Positions 38,141 to 47,006 are shown, numbered from the stretch's first letter. The stretch: DNA of 64,000 nucleotides from Nocardia caishijiensis NBRC 108228 (GCF_001612825.1 NZ_BDBE01000025.1:558001-622000); one strand, 5' to 3'. Program-made: numbers and translations. Notes: a model not told the origin generated them from the sequence alone.

Positions 38141-38335
38141 CCCCGACCGTCGCGCGGCGCATCACGGCGCCGGATCGCCGTCGCGGGCCGGTGGCGATGT
38201 GAGCCCATCGCGGGCTCGTCCACGACCGAGCCGGGGACGCTTCGCCGCGTTGAACCGTCGCGCGGTGCAAGCGCATCTTTGGAGTGACGAGGCAGGCGTA
38301 CTGCCCACGCACACAACGAGATCGGAGTTGATCAC

Positions 38336-39016
38336 ATGGTTTTCGATCCGGCTTCCGACGTCGACCGTCTCCTCGCGCAGCAGGTGGGGTGGGGGCCGTT
38401 CGACGACAACCTGCTCTACACCTGCTGGGTGTTGCGGGCGGTCATGGACGACAATCTGGCGGCGCTGCACCCCAGGCCGACCCGGATGCGTATCGATCCG
38501 GGGGAGCGCAGTCTGGCCGAAGACCGGGCATCGTGGTCGTTGTGGAGCGCCGTGGGTGACGGCTCGTGGGAACACAACAACGTCGCGGCGTTCGGGTCGG
38601 CCGGGTTCGTGGTGGCGGCGCATCTGGGCAACGCGATGCTGAATCGGTCGCGTCGGGCACGTGCCCAGCGCGACGCGAGGCCGCGATGGGTGCCGAGATC
38701 AGCGGGCGTCGGGATGGTTTCGCAGTGGCGGGTGTGTTTCCAGAGTCCCGACATCTCGTTCAGCCTGTACTGGCGTGAGATGGACGCCGTCGACCTGATC
38801 ACGCCGGATTGCATGGAGTTCCGGTTCCCCGACAGCGAGGGCGACAATTCCGCCGTCCGGGTGCACAGCCCCTGGGCCGTGCTGATGTTCGTACTCGCCG
38901 CGGCGAGCTGTTTTCCCGGCCATCCGCTCCTGCTGTCGGGGAACTGGCTGCCGCGCGGTTTCGAGGAACGCTGTCATATCGCGGGCAAGACCTGTCCGCA
39001 GGTGCGGGCCCGCTAG
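38336..39016 (+). CDS. Conserved hypothetical protein
   Basis: This 226-residue soluble protein starts MVFDPASDVDRLLAQQVGWG, with GSWEHNNVAAFGSAGFVVAAHLGNAMLNRSRR in the middle and a late hydrophobic segment (SPWAVLMFVLAAASCFPGHPLL). Proteins of this type are frequent in Nocardia and Streptomyces without known function. The ATG has GGAG nine bases upstream. A perfect hairpin begins at its stop codon. Confidence 0.75.
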   Translation: MVFDPASDVDRLLAQQVGWGPFDDNLLYTCWVLRAVMDDNLAALHPRPTRMRIDPGERSLAEDRASWSLWSAVGDGSWEHNNVAAFGSAGFVVAAHLGNAMLNRSRRARAQRDARPRWVPRSAGVGMVSQWRVCFQSPDISFSLYWREMDAVDLITPDCMEFRFPDSEGDNSAVRVHSPWAVLMFVLAAASCFPGHPLLLSGNWLPRGFEERCHIAGKTCPQVRAR

Positions 39017-39044
39017 AGGGGAGGTCACCAGGTGACCTCCCCTC
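39016..39044. terminator. Bidirectional hairpin terminator
   Basis: GAGGGGAGGTCACC and GGTGACCTCCCCTC are perfect complements separated by one base. The element lies between two convergent genes (stops at 39016 and 39054). Confidence 0.8.
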
Positions 39045-39053
39045 AGGAGTCGA

Positions 39054-39563
39054 TCAGGGGACGACTTCGACGATGTCGCCCGGTTCGAGCCATTCGTAGT
39101 GCGCCTTGGCACCGTCGGGGGTCAGCCGGATGCAGCCGTGGGACTGCTCCTCGGTGGGCCCGATGTGGTAGGCGATGTCGCCGTTGAAGAAGATCGCGTA
39201 CTCCATCGGGGCGTTGTGCAGGGTGCTCCAGTGGAACGGCTTCTTGAACGCCACCTTGAACGTGCCGGGCGGGGTTTCGTAGCCGGGGCGACCGTGCGAC
39301 ATCGGGGTGGGACCGTAGGTCACCGTGCCGTTGTCCATCAGCCAGGCGTTGTTGGTGGACAGCTGCAGGCACGCGCGGGCCTTCTCGCTGCACGGCGCCA
39401 CCACCGGTTCCGGTTCGGGCGCGGGAACGATGGCGGGCACGCCGGGGATATCCGGCCCGCCCGGCCACAGCGGTTCGGCCTGCACGGGTGCGGCGAGGGT
39501 ACCGGCCACCGCCGCACACATCGCCGCCACGGCGGCCCACCGGGGAATACGACTACTACTCAC
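39054..39563 (-). CDS. Secreted L,D-transpeptidase (YkuD domain)
   Basis: This 169-residue protein has a signal peptide (SSSRIPRWAAVAAMCAAVAG, cleavage near VQA-EP) and a Pro-rich linker. The YkuD catalytic motif HIGPTEEQSHGCIRL has the nucleophile C144, with GTFKVAFKKPFHWS upstream. L,D-transpeptidases make 3-3 peptidoglycan cross-links or attach proteins to the wall. This one is short and lacks the Ig-like domains of mycobacterial Ldt proteins. GTG start at 39563; an ATG at 39617 would add 18 charged residues before the signal. Confidence 0.88.
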   Translation of the reverse strand: MSSSRIPRWAAVAAMCAAVAGTLAAPVQAEPLWPGGPDIPGVPAIVPAPEPEPVVAPCSEKARACLQLSTNNAWLMDNGTVTYGPTPMSHGRPGYETPPGTFKVAFKKPFHWSTLHNAPMEYAIFFNGDIAYHIGPTEEQSHGCIRLTPDGAKAHYEWLEPGDIVEVVP

Positions 39564-39743
39564 GAAATCTTGCCTCTCTCGCCGCGCCCACCCCTGGTCG
39601 TCGTACGCCCAGAACATGAGCTTTCACCATCGACACAAGCCTCGGAACATAGAGGTGTGAACGATCATGGAGTATTGCGATTGTGTTGAGCAAGCCCGGG
39701 ATATCGCCCCCGGCGCGTCGGCGTCGAGCGACCACTTGACCAC

Positions 39744-39762
39744 TTAGGTAAGCCTGACCTAT
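39744..39762. promoter_or_regulatory. IdeR/DtxR-type iron box
   Basis: TTAGGTAAGCCTGACCTAT; its complement ATAGGTCAGGCTTACCTAA matches 16 of 19 positions of the IdeR consensus. It lies between the L,D-transpeptidase and the thioesterase genes and shares the AGGCTTACC core with the box at 32051. Confidence 0.78.
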
Positions 39763-39767
39763 GCTCA

Positions 39768-39917
39768 ATGCGGCGTATGGATGAGTCGGTGGTCCCGAGG
39801 GCTGCGGTCGACCCCCTCGTTCCTGCCGCGGCGGGCTCCGTTCTCGTGACGGGGTCCGCCGCTTCGTTTTCCCGGGTGACGGCTCCCGATTCTGATGGTG
39901 TAAACCGGACGGTATGA
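39768..39917 (+). CDS. 49-residue open frame coupled to the thioesterase gene
   Basis: Immediately after the iron box an ATG at 39768 opens 49 codons (start MRRMDESVVPRAAVDPL, end DSDGVNRTV). Its TGA overlaps the thioesterase ATG as ATGA. The frame is GC3-rich only in part, and no ribosome site is seen. It could be a translated leader that couples iron control to the thioesterase, or chance. Confidence 0.3.
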   Translation: MRRMDESVVPRAAVDPLVPAAAGSVLVTGSAASFSRVTAPDSDGVNRTV

Positions 39918-40342
39918 GCGACAACCCGCTGACGATGGCCGACCTGACGCCCGAGCTGATGACCAAGCTGAGCGAGGGCACCTTCACCGACCTCATCGGT
40001 CTGCGCTACACCGAGGTGTCCGCCGACCGGGTGCGCGGCGAATGGGAGGTCCGCCCCCAGTTGCACCAACCCGCGGGCATCCAGAACGGCGGCGTGTACT
40101 GCACCGTCATCGAGACTCTCGCCAGCGTCGGCGCGGGCGTCTGGTTCGGGGAACGCGGTCAGGTCGTCGGAGTCAACAACAACACCGACTTCCTGCGTGC
40201 CGTGCGCGAGGGCGTGCTCACCGGCGAGGCCACCCCGATCCACCGTGGTCGCAGCCAACAGCTGTGGGTCGTGGTGATCACCGACGCCGAGGGGCGCATG
40301 GTCGCGCGCGGTCAGGTCCGCCTGCAGAACCTCGCGGCCTGA
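39914..40342 (+). CDS. PaaI-type hotdog thioesterase (Rv1847-like)
   Basis: This 142-residue single hotdog-fold protein has the active-site region HQPAGIQNGGVYCTVIET and GVNNNTDFLRAVREGVLTGEA. Family members hydrolyse aryl- or acyl-CoA thioesters as tetramers. It lies near ureA in the same orientation, as Rv1847 does in M. tuberculosis. An iron box upstream suggests control by iron, and a thioesterase induced by low iron would fit siderophore synthesis; that is inference. Confidence 0.9.
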   Translation: MSDNPLTMADLTPELMTKLSEGTFTDLIGLRYTEVSADRVRGEWEVRPQLHQPAGIQNGGVYCTVIETLASVGAGVWFGERGQVVGVNNNTDFLRAVREGVLTGEATPIHRGRSQQLWVVVITDAEGRMVARGQVRLQNLAA

Positions 40343-40367
40343 CCCGCGCGGCTCCGGCGGTTTCGGC

Positions 40368-40841
40368 TCAGCCGGGGCTCCTGCCCGCGGCGACCCGGCC
40401 TGCCACGTGGCGCACATCGCGGTGGGCGATCAGCCATTCGCCGTCGTGCTGCTCGAACTCGTCTCGGACGAGGCCGATCACGGTCCAGTCCGCGGGCCTG
40501 CCCGCGTCCGGACGGGAGAACCAGTGCCAGACGGTGGCATACGCGGTCAGCAGGGGGCGATCGTCGGTCCATTCGATGGTGGCCTGTCCGACCACGTGCG
40601 CGACCGGTGCGCGCTGGGACTTGGGTACCCGGCTCATGTAGTCGGTGAACGAGTCGCGGCCGTGGAACAGCACGGGTGGGCCGGGCATGATCCGGTACTC
40701 GATCAGGGCGTCGGGGGTGAAGCACTCGGAGAAGCGTTCGCTGTCCTGGGTGTCGGCGATCCGGAAGAACTTGTAGAAGGTCTTGAAGATCGCTCGCTCG
40801 GCTTCGATCATGGCGAGCAGCGGGTCGCGGGTGGCGGTCAC
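40368..40841 (-). CDS. SnoaL-like / NTF2-fold protein
   Basis: This 157-residue protein has the cone-like NTF2 fold pattern: an initial helix (MIEAERAIFKTFYKFFRIAD), SERFSECFTPDALIEYRI, then strands with ATIEWTDDRPLLTAYATVWHWFSR and a late HDGEWLIAHRDVRHVAG. Such proteins are small isomerases, hydratases or dehydratases, or ligand binders. It follows the TetR gene by 19 bases on the same strand and is probably its target. Confidence 0.85.
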   Translation of the reverse strand: MTATRDPLLAMIEAERAIFKTFYKFFRIADTQDSERFSECFTPDALIEYRIMPGPPVLFHGRDSFTDYMSRVPKSQRAPVAHVVGQATIEWTDDRPLLTAYATVWHWFSRPDAGRPADWTVIGLVRDEFEQHDGEWLIAHRDVRHVAGRVAAGRSPG

Positions 40842-40860
40842 ATCGGGTCCTTCGTGCGGG

Positions 40861-41511
40861 TCAGGGGATGGCGTAGGCGCGCAGGAACGTGTCGACAGCG
40901 GTGGCGGCGACGGTGCGCATCTCGGTGGTGGAAACCTTGCTGGTGCCGAGCCGGGTCCTGCCCTCCATGGGGCCGGTGACCAGCACCAGGAACTGTTCGG
41001 CCGTGGTCGCCGGGTCGCAGGTGCGCAGGCGGCCCGCCAGCGACAGGCGCGCGAATCGGTCGGCTAGCGCGTCGGCCAGCCGATCCGACGTCCGGCTCAT
41101 GACGATGTCGATCAGGTCGGGGAACCGGGCGACCTGGGCGTAGGTCAGCCAGCGCAGGGCGCGTGACGGCTCCGAACAACAGTGTCGGATCAGTCGATAG
41201 GCCACGTCCTCCAGCGCTGCTCGCAGATCCGTACCCGGGTCGCGCAACCGCGCCACGACGGTGAGGTTCTCGGCCAGAACACGCTCGCTCGCGACTGTCA
41301 TGGCGTGCCGGAAGACGGTTTCCTTGTCGGCGAAGTGGTTGTACACGGTCGGCTTGGCGACCCCGGCCTCGTGCGCGATCTCCTGCAAGCTCGCCGAGGC
41401 GTAACCGCTGCGTGCGAACACGGTGAACGCCGCGGCCACAATGGCTTCCCGCTTGTCGATCCGCCCCCGTGGAGCGTCCTGGCGGGCTGGTGTCGTCGCT
41501 GAGCTCACCAC
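40861..41511 (-). CDS. TetR-family regulator
   Basis: This 216-residue protein has an N-terminal helix-turn-helix (REAIVAAAFTVFARSGYASASLQEIAHEAGVAKPTVYNHFADKE, residues about 20-63). The all-helical ligand domain resembles the AefR/TetR_C type. A compact palindrome lies 26 bases upstream of the start, so it likely represses itself and the SnoaL-like gene downstream. Confidence 0.92.
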   Translation of the reverse strand: MVSSATTPARQDAPRGRIDKREAIVAAAFTVFARSGYASASLQEIAHEAGVAKPTVYNHFADKETVFRHAMTVASERVLAENLTVVARLRDPGTDLRAALEDVAYRLIRHCCSEPSRALRWLTYAQVARFPDLIDIVMSRTSDRLADALADRFARLSLAGRLRTCDPATTAEQFLVLVTGPMEGRTRLGTSKVSTTEMRTVAATAVDTFLRAYAIP

Positions 41512-41536
41512 TGGAGCCTAACCCGATTCCGTCCAA

Positions 41537-41562
41537 AATTGAACTGGTGGGTTCAATTGAAC
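41537..41562. promoter_or_regulatory. TetR operator-like palindrome
   Basis: AATTGAAC (41537-41544) and GTTCAATT (41551-41558) are perfect 8-base inverted arms around TGGTGG. The right arm extends into a second perfect palindrome, GTTCAATTGAAC (41551-41562). It is located just upstream of the TetR gene start. Confidence 0.75.
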
Positions 41563-41659
41563 AGCCTCGCACGTAAAGAAACTGACCATTCCGGCCCGGG
41601 CTGCCGGAACAGTCGCCGTCGGGCGCATCGCACGCCGTGACGTCGCCCGAAGGGGACTT

Positions 41660-41677
41660 CGTTAACTTCTCGTTAAT
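41660..41677 (+). promoter_or_regulatory. GlnR-like direct repeat upstream of ureA
   Basis: CGTTAAC at 41660 and CGTTAAT at 41671 repeat with an 11-base period, the spacing used by OmpR-type regulators such as GlnR. It lies about 100 bases upstream of the ureA start. GlnR commonly activates urease genes in Actinobacteria under nitrogen limitation. Confidence 0.5.
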
Positions 41678-41776
41678 CGAGCCGAGCCCTGCCCAGGTCA
41701 CGGGATCGACGAGCGCCCGGACGGGGTCGGCGCGTGCCAGAATGTCGCTCACCGACCACGACCGAGGAGAACTCCG

Positions 41777-42079
41777 ATGCGACTGTCGCCGCACGAGCAG
41801 GAACGGCTGCTGCTGAGTTACGCGGCCGAGCTGGCGCGGCGCAGGCAGGCCAGGGGGCTCAAACTCAACCACCCCGAAGCGGTCGCGCTCATCACCGACC
41901 ACGTGCTCGAGGGCGCTCGCGACGGACGGACCGTCGCGGAACTGATGTCCTCGGGGCGGCAGGTGCTCACCCGCGACGACGTGATGGTCGGCGTGCCCGA
42001 GATGATCCACGACGTTCAGGTCGAGGCGACCTTCCCGGACGGGACCAAACTCGTCACCGTGCACCACCCGATCGGATGA
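41777..42079 (+). CDS. ureA: Urease gamma subunit
   Basis: This 100-residue urease gamma subunit begins [20 protein letters not shown] and has the conserved [21 protein letters not shown] and [24 protein letters not shown] blocks. It is a structural subunit of the nickel urease that splits urea to ammonia and carbamate. The ATG has CGAGGAGA upstream. The ureB frame begins at its stop. Confidence 0.97.
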   Translation: MRLSPHEQERLLLSYAAELARRRQARGLKLNHPEAVALITDHVLEGARDGRTVAELMSSGRQVLTRDDVMVGVPEMIHDVQVEATFPDGTKLVTVHHPIG

Positions 42080-42084
42080 GACCG

Positions 42085-42396
42085 ATGATTCCCGGTGAAT
42101 ACCTGTGTGCCGAAGGCACGATCGAACTGAACCCCGGCGCGGTCCGCGTGGAACTGGATGTCGTCAACACCGGCGACCGCCCGGTCCAGATCGGCAGCCA
42201 TGTCCACTTCCCGCAGGCCAACGCCGCGCTCGACTTCGACCGAACCGCCGCGCACGGTCACCGCCTCGACATTCCGGCGGGCACGGCGGTCCGCTTCGAA
42301 CCGGGTCTGCCGCAACGGGTCTCGCTGGTTCCGATCGGCGGTACCCGCGAGGTCTACGGCATCAACGCCGACGCGCCGGGTCGGCTCGATGGCTGA
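42085..42396 (+). CDS. ureB: Urease beta subunit
   Basis: This 103-residue urease beta subunit has [37 protein letters not shown] and the C-terminal [16 protein letters not shown] chose the ATG at 42085 because relatives start MIPGE and GGATGA is suitably placed. An ATG at 42076 overlapping the ureA stop would add three residues. The subunit is separate from gamma, the usual actinobacterial arrangement. Confidence 0.95.
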   Translation: MIPGEYLCAEGTIELNPGAVRVELDVVNTGDRPVQIGSHVHFPQANAALDFDRTAAHGHRLDIPAGTAVRFEPGLPQRVSLVPIGGTREVYGINADAPGRLDG

Positions 42397-42441
42397 CCGC
42401 GCACCGCACCTCGATTCGCCGCAGATCCCGGGAGAGAGCCG

Positions 42442-44163
42442 ATGACCGAACTCAGCCGCGCCCGCTATGCCGAACTGTTCGGCCCGACCACCGGCGACCG
42501 GATCCGCCTCGCCGACACCGACCTTTTGATCGAGATCACCGAAGACCGTTGCGGCGGACCGGGACTCGCGGGCGAGGAAGCGGTGTTCGGCGGCGGCAAG
42601 GTGCTGCGTGAATCGATGGGGCAGTCGCGCGCCACCCGCGCCGATGGCGCGCCCGACACCGTGATCACCGGCGTGGTGATCGTCGACCACTGGGGCATCA
42701 TCAAAGCCGATGTCGGCATCCGCGACGGTCGGATCTGCGGGATCGGCAAGGCGGGCAACCCCGACACCATGTCGGGCGTGCACCCCGACCTCGTCGTCGG
42801 CCCGGCGACGGAGATCATCGCGGGCAACGGCCGCATTCTCACCGCGGGCGCCATCGACTGCCACGTGCACTTCATCTGCCCACAGCTGATGGAGGAGGCC
42901 CTCGGCGGCGGCATCACCACCCTCATCGGCGGCGGCACCGGCCCCGCCGAGGGTTCCAAGGCCACCACCGTGACCCCCGGTTCGTGGCACCTGGCCCGGA
43001 TGCTGGAATCGCTCGACCACTGGCCGATGAACATCGTGCTGCTCGGCAAGGGCAACACGGTGAGCCAGGAATCCATGTGGGAGCAGTTGCGCGGCGGCGC
43101 GTCGGGTTTCAAGCTGCACGAGGACTGGGGTTCCACCCCGGCCGCCATCGACGCCTGCCTCACCGTCGCCGACGCGGCCGGTGTGCAGGTGGCTCTGCAC
43201 TCCGACACCCTCAACGAGGCGGGCTTCGTCGAGGACACCCTCGCCGCCATCGCGGGCCGTGGCATTCACGCCTACCACACCGAGGGCGCGGGCGGCGGTC
43301 ACGCACCCGACATCATCACGGTCGCCTCGCACCTCAACGTGCTGCCGAGTTCGACAAACCCCACCCGCCCGCACACCGTCAACACCCTCGACGAGCACCT
43401 CGACATGCTGATGGTGTGCCACCACCTGAGCCCGTCGATCCCCGAGGACCTGGCCTTCGCCGAATCCCGCATCCGCCCCTCGACCATCGCCGCCGAGGAC
43501 CTGCTGCACGACCTGGGCGCCATCTCCATGATCGGCTCGGACTCGCAGGCCATGGGCCGCATCGGCGAGGTGGTGCTGCGCACCTGGCAGACCGCGCACG
43601 TGATGAAACGCCGTCGCGGCGCGTTGCCGGGCGACGGTGCCGCCGACAACGCCCGGGTGCGGCGCTACATCGCGAAATACACCATCTGCCCGGCTGTTTC
43701 GCACGGCCTCGACGACGAGATCGGGTCGGTCGAGGTCGGCAAGCTGGCCGACCTCGTGCTGTGGGACCCCGCCTTCTTCGGTGTGCGCCCGCACGCCGTG
43801 CTCAAGGGCGGCATGATCGCCTGGGCCGCGATGGGTGACGCCAACGCCTCGATCCCCACTCCGCAACCCGTGCTGCCGCGCCCGATGTTCGGTGCCGCCG
43901 CCCCCGCCGCGGCCGCCACCTCGCTGCACTTCGTGTCCGAACAGGCCGTCGACGACCGGCTCGCCGACCGCCTCGACGTGCGCCGAAAACTGGTGCCGGT
44001 CAAGAACGTTCGCCGCGTCACCAAGGCCGACATGCCACACAACGACGCCATGCCACGCATCGAGGTCGACCCCGACACGTTCACCGTGCGCGTCGACGGC
44101 GAGGTGTGGACCGAGGCGCCCGCCACCGAACTGCCCATGGCCCAGCGGTACTTCCTGTTCTGA
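42442..44163 (+). CDS. ureC: Urease alpha subunit (catalytic)
   Basis: This 573-residue catalytic subunit has nickel ligands H141 and H143 in DCHVHF, the carbamylated lysine K224 in [10 protein letters not shown], nickel or substrate histidines H253 and H279, and the mobile flap [12 protein letters not shown] (C326, H327, H328). All key residues are present, so it should be active if matured. The accessory genes ureF, ureG and ureD, normally next, are instead at 55602-57760, after 11.4 kb of unrelated genes. Confidence 0.98.
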   Translation: MTELSRARYAELFGPTTGDRIRLADTDLLIEITEDRCGGPGLAGEEAVFGGGKVLRESMGQSRATRADGAPDTVITGVVIVDHWGIIKADVGIRDGRICGIGKAGNPDTMSGVHPDLVVGPATEIIAGNGRILTAGAIDCHVHFICPQLMEEALGGGITTLIGGGTGPAEGSKATTVTPGSWHLARMLESLDHWPMNIVLLGKGNTVSQESMWEQLRGGASGFKLHEDWGSTPAAIDACLTVADAAGVQVALHSDTLNEAGFVEDTLAAIAGRGIHAYHTEGAGGGHAPDIITVASHLNVLPSSTNPTRPHTVNTLDEHLDMLMVCHHLSPSIPEDLAFAESRIRPSTIAAEDLLHDLGAISMIGSDSQAMGRIGEVVLRTWQTAHVMKRRRGALPGDGAADNARVRRYIAKYTICPAVSHGLDDEIGSVEVGKLADLVLWDPAFFGVRPHAVLKGGMIAWAAMGDANASIPTPQPVLPRPMFGAAAPAAAATSLHFVSEQAVDDRLADRLDVRRKLVPVKNVRRVTKADMPHNDAMPRIEVDPDTFTVRVDGEVWTEAPATELPMAQRYFLF

Positions 44164-44279
44164 GGGCCCGCCGCCGCGTGTCGGTGGCCTGGGGTAGTCT
44201 CGGCGCGATCCGAGCGGGGCGGGTATCGCATCGCCTCGCGTCACGTGCCGGAACGAACCGGCGGGAGGGGGCCGTTGTC

Positions 44280-44816
44280 GTGGACGATCTGACGAATGCC
44301 GCCGACGATCTGGCGCGCAGGGCGCAGGATCTCGAGCGCAAGTCGCAGCGGTATCAGGAACTGCATACCAAGATGGCCCAGGTGAGCGTCACCGACACCT
44401 CGGCCGACGGACGCGTAGCGGTCACCGTCGATGCCAACGGCTGCACCACCGCCGTCACCCTGGCGCCCGGTGTGCGCGGGATGGACCCGTCAGCCGTCGC
44501 CGCCGAACTGATGGCGTGCACGCGCCGCGCCCAGGCCCGACTGCGTGAGCGTGTTTCCGGACTGGTGCACGACGTGGTCGGCACCGATGAGGCCGGGGCC
44601 GCCATCGTGGGCCAGTACACCGAACGGTTTCCCGATCCGCTCGATTCGGCGCCGACGCCCGTCGCTCCCACGCCGCCTCCGCCGCCGGTCCCCGCGTGGC
44701 CACCCGTGGAACCCGAGGCGCCCGCCGCCCGCAAACCCGATCGCGACCGCGTCGTCGCGCCGGTGGAACCCGATGAGGAAGACCTCTTCTACCAGCGCAA
44801 GTCCTGGTTGCAGTAG
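44280..44816 (+). CDS. YbaB/EbfC-like protein (EspL-type), T7SS-associated
   Basis: This 178-residue protein starts with a GTG (MDDLTNAADDLARRAQDLERK) after GGGAGGGGG. A YbaB-type domain spans about 1-100 (TSADGRVAVTVDANGCTTAVTLAPG), followed by a Pro-rich linker and an acidic end (EPDEEDLFYQRKSWLQ). YbaB/EbfC-like proteins such as EspL accompany ESX-1 substrates in mycobacteria and may act as chaperones or DNA binders. It precedes the EspC-like gene by 114 bases. Confidence 0.78.
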   Translation: MDDLTNAADDLARRAQDLERKSQRYQELHTKMAQVSVTDTSADGRVAVTVDANGCTTAVTLAPGVRGMDPSAVAAELMACTRRAQARLRERVSGLVHDVVGTDEAGAAIVGQYTERFPDPLDSAPTPVAPTPPPPPVPAWPPVEPEAPAARKPDRDRVVAPVEPDEEDLFYQRKSWLQ

Positions 44817-44930
44817 CGCTGTTCGCCCTGCGGCGGACATTCGGGGGAACCGAACGAGGTCGGGCCGCGTCCAATCAGTTCGAGACAGGTACGCGGACTC
44901 GCCCGGGTTCGCCGTGAGGAGGGAGTCAGC

Positions 44931-45260
44931 GTGACCGATGTGGTGAATGTCGACCCGAATGCGATCAGAACGCACGCCACCGCGGTGGACGGGGTCGCGA
45001 GCGGGGTGGCCTCCGCCCTGGAGGCGGCGAGCTACCTGGCCCACGCCGACGACGGCTACGGCCTGCTGGTGAAGCCGTACGCGGTGATCACCCTCAACAC
45101 CCTGCACGACGAGATCGTCGACGGACTCACCGAACTCGACGGCCTCGTCGCCGCCATGCCGGGCAAGCTGCGCACCGCCGCCGACACGTTCGACACGTGT
45201 GACACCACTCGGGCCGGACAGCTGAAGGCCACCACCGCCGAGATCGAGGGGACCGTCTGA
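44931..45260 (+). CDS. EspC-like type VII secretion target
   Basis: This 109-residue helical protein (MTDVVNVDPNAIRTHATAVDGVASGVASAL) resembles the EspC/T7SS-target family: two long helices, ending TTRAGQLKATTAEIEGTV. Such proteins pair with a larger WXG partner for export by an ESX system. GTG start with GGAGGGAG upstream. Its stop overlaps the ATG of the next gene by one base, consistent with co-folding partners. Confidence 0.82.
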   Translation: MTDVVNVDPNAIRTHATAVDGVASGVASALEAASYLAHADDGYGLLVKPYAVITLNTLHDEIVDGLTELDGLVAAMPGKLRTAADTFDTCDTTRAGQLKATTAEIEGTV

Positions 45261-46255
45261 TGGCCGACCAACCGACCGCTGTCGGCACGTTCCTCAACGA
45301 GCACTCGGTGCTGCCCGGCACCGTCGACACCTTCGACGACGCACCCGCGCCCGACAACGACCTGCTGGCCGACGGAACCAACTACCGCGACACCTACTAT
45401 CAGGAAACCAATTTCCTGTTCAGCAATGTGGGCGTGCCCCGGATCGAGGACAAGGACGGGGGGACGGAAGCCAACGCGGGCATCCTCAAGGGCACCCTGC
45501 AGGGCGACACCTTCGAGAACGGTTACGGCCTCTACAACGCCTTCGCCAACGGCGGCTCGACCACCGAGAAGATCGACGCCATCACCAAGGCCGGGTCGAC
45601 GGCGGCCGACTGGTCCTCCGCGGTGCAGACATTCGGCAAAGCCATCAAAGGCACCTCCGCGCTGGCGAAGTTCGACCCGTTCAACTTCATCGGCTCGCAG
45701 TTGATGAGCTGGATGCTCGAGCACGTGGAACCGATGCGCAAATCGCTCGATTCCATCACCGGCAACCCCGATATGGTCCAGGCCTATTCGGATTCGTGGA
45801 AGAAGATCGCCGACCATCTCACCACCACCGCCGGGGAGTTGGCCGCCGCGGTCGATACCGGCATCGGCCAGTGGACGGGGTGTGCGGCCGAGGCCTACCG
45901 CGCCAGGGCGACCGAACTCGCGAGCACGATCGCCGAGAAGGCCGCCGTGGCGCAGATCCTGGCCGATTGCAACAAGTCGATGAAGTCGATCGTGGAAACG
46001 GTGCGCGGCATCGTCGTCGAGATCCTCAGCAGCCTGGCGGGCATGCTGCTCGAGATGACCGCGATCCTCATCGCCTCGGCCGGAACGGCGTCACCCGCGC
46101 TCATCGCCCGCGCGCTGGCCGACATCTCGTTGGCCACCATGAGCGTGGGAAGAATGCTGATCAAACTCGCCGAGGCGCTGGTCTCGACGAAGACGCTGGC
46201 GCAGAGCGCGGTGCAACTGGTGCGCGGGGTCGCCGGGGTGGAATCCGCGAAATAG
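45260..46255 (+). CDS. Large WXG-type ESX secretion substrate (EspA/EspB-like)
   Basis: This 331-residue protein has a polar first half (to about 150) and a helical-hairpin region containing GIGQWTGCAAEAYRA, a WXG-like turn (W-T-G, about residue 197). A long hydrophobic helical region follows (GIVVEILSSLAGMLLEMTAILIASAG). This layout fits ESX-secreted EspA/EspB/EspE-type proteins. No toxin domain is recognisable. It is coupled to the EspC-like gene. No ESX core component (EccB-E, MycP) is in the window. Confidence 0.78.
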   Translation: MADQPTAVGTFLNEHSVLPGTVDTFDDAPAPDNDLLADGTNYRDTYYQETNFLFSNVGVPRIEDKDGGTEANAGILKGTLQGDTFENGYGLYNAFANGGSTTEKIDAITKAGSTAADWSSAVQTFGKAIKGTSALAKFDPFNFIGSQLMSWMLEHVEPMRKSLDSITGNPDMVQAYSDSWKKIADHLTTTAGELAAAVDTGIGQWTGCAAEAYRARATELASTIAEKAAVAQILADCNKSMKSIVETVRGIVVEILSSLAGMLLEMTAILIASAGTASPALIARALADISLATMSVGRMLIKLAEALVSTKTLAQSAVQLVRGVAGVESAK

Positions 46256-46295
46256 ATTCCGGTGCGCGGGGAGGTGTTGGTGGCAGACTGCGGGT

Positions 46296-46967
46296 ATGAC
46301 CAGCACTGAGTGGGCCGATGTCGACAGCTATCTCGTCAGTACCCTCGTCGGGGAGGAAGGGGTGCCCGCGCTCGAGGCGAACGCGAGCGCCGGTCTGCCC
46401 GCGATCGATGTGTCGCCGCCGCAGGGGAAGCTGCTGAACCTGCTCGCCCGCACCGCCCGCGCGCGCCGGGTGCTCGAGATCGGCACCCTCGGGGGCTACA
46501 GCACCGAATGGCTCGCGCGGGCGGTCGGGGAGGGCGGCACGGTGGTGACCCTGGAATTCGAGCCGCGCCACGCCAAGGTCGCGCGCGAGAACCTCGACCG
46601 CGCCGGGGTCGGCGACCGCGTCGACATCCGGGTCGGCGCCGCCCTCGACACCCTGCCCGAGGTCGCCGAGGACGGCGGCGAACCGTTCGATCTGGTCTTC
46701 ATCGACGCCGACAAGGTGAACAACTCGAACTATGTGCAGTGGGCGCTGCGGCTGACACGTCCCGGCTCGGTGATCATCGTCGACAACGTCGTGCGTGGTG
46801 GAGCCGTCGCCGATGAGCACTCCGACGATCCGAACGTGCGGGCCAGCCGCGACCTGATCGACCTGCTCGCCGCCGAACCGAGCCTCGACGCCACGGTGGT
46901 CCAGACCGTCGGGTCCAAAGGGTGGGACGGTTTCGCGTACGCGGTGGTCAACGGTCCGCAAGCCTAG
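46296..46967 (+). CDS. Class I SAM-dependent O-methyltransferase
   Basis: This 223-residue methyltransferase of the catechol-OMT-like (Methyltransf_3) family has SAM motif I LEIGTLGGYSTEWLARAV, then VVTLEFEPRHAKVARENL and FDLVFIDADKVNNSNYVQWAL. Late IIVDNVVRGG supplies metal ligands. It methylates a hydroxyl group on a small molecule, probably catechol-like or a natural product. It stands 40 bases after the WXG gene. Confidence 0.92.
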   Translation: MTSTEWADVDSYLVSTLVGEEGVPALEANASAGLPAIDVSPPQGKLLNLLARTARARRVLEIGTLGGYSTEWLARAVGEGGTVVTLEFEPRHAKVARENLDRAGVGDRVDIRVGAALDTLPEVAEDGGEPFDLVFIDADKVNNSNYVQWALRLTRPGSVIIVDNVVRGGAVADEHSDDPNVRASRDLIDLLAAEPSLDATVVQTVGSKGWDGFAYAVVNGPQA

Positions 46968-47006
46968 CGACACCGCTGCAGGCGGCACCCCGACGAGCCG
47001 CCCGGG

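Noticed and set aside
42016..44244. A 742-residue reverse-strand frame
   Set aside because: Antisense to ureB and ureC; shadow of strong codon bias.
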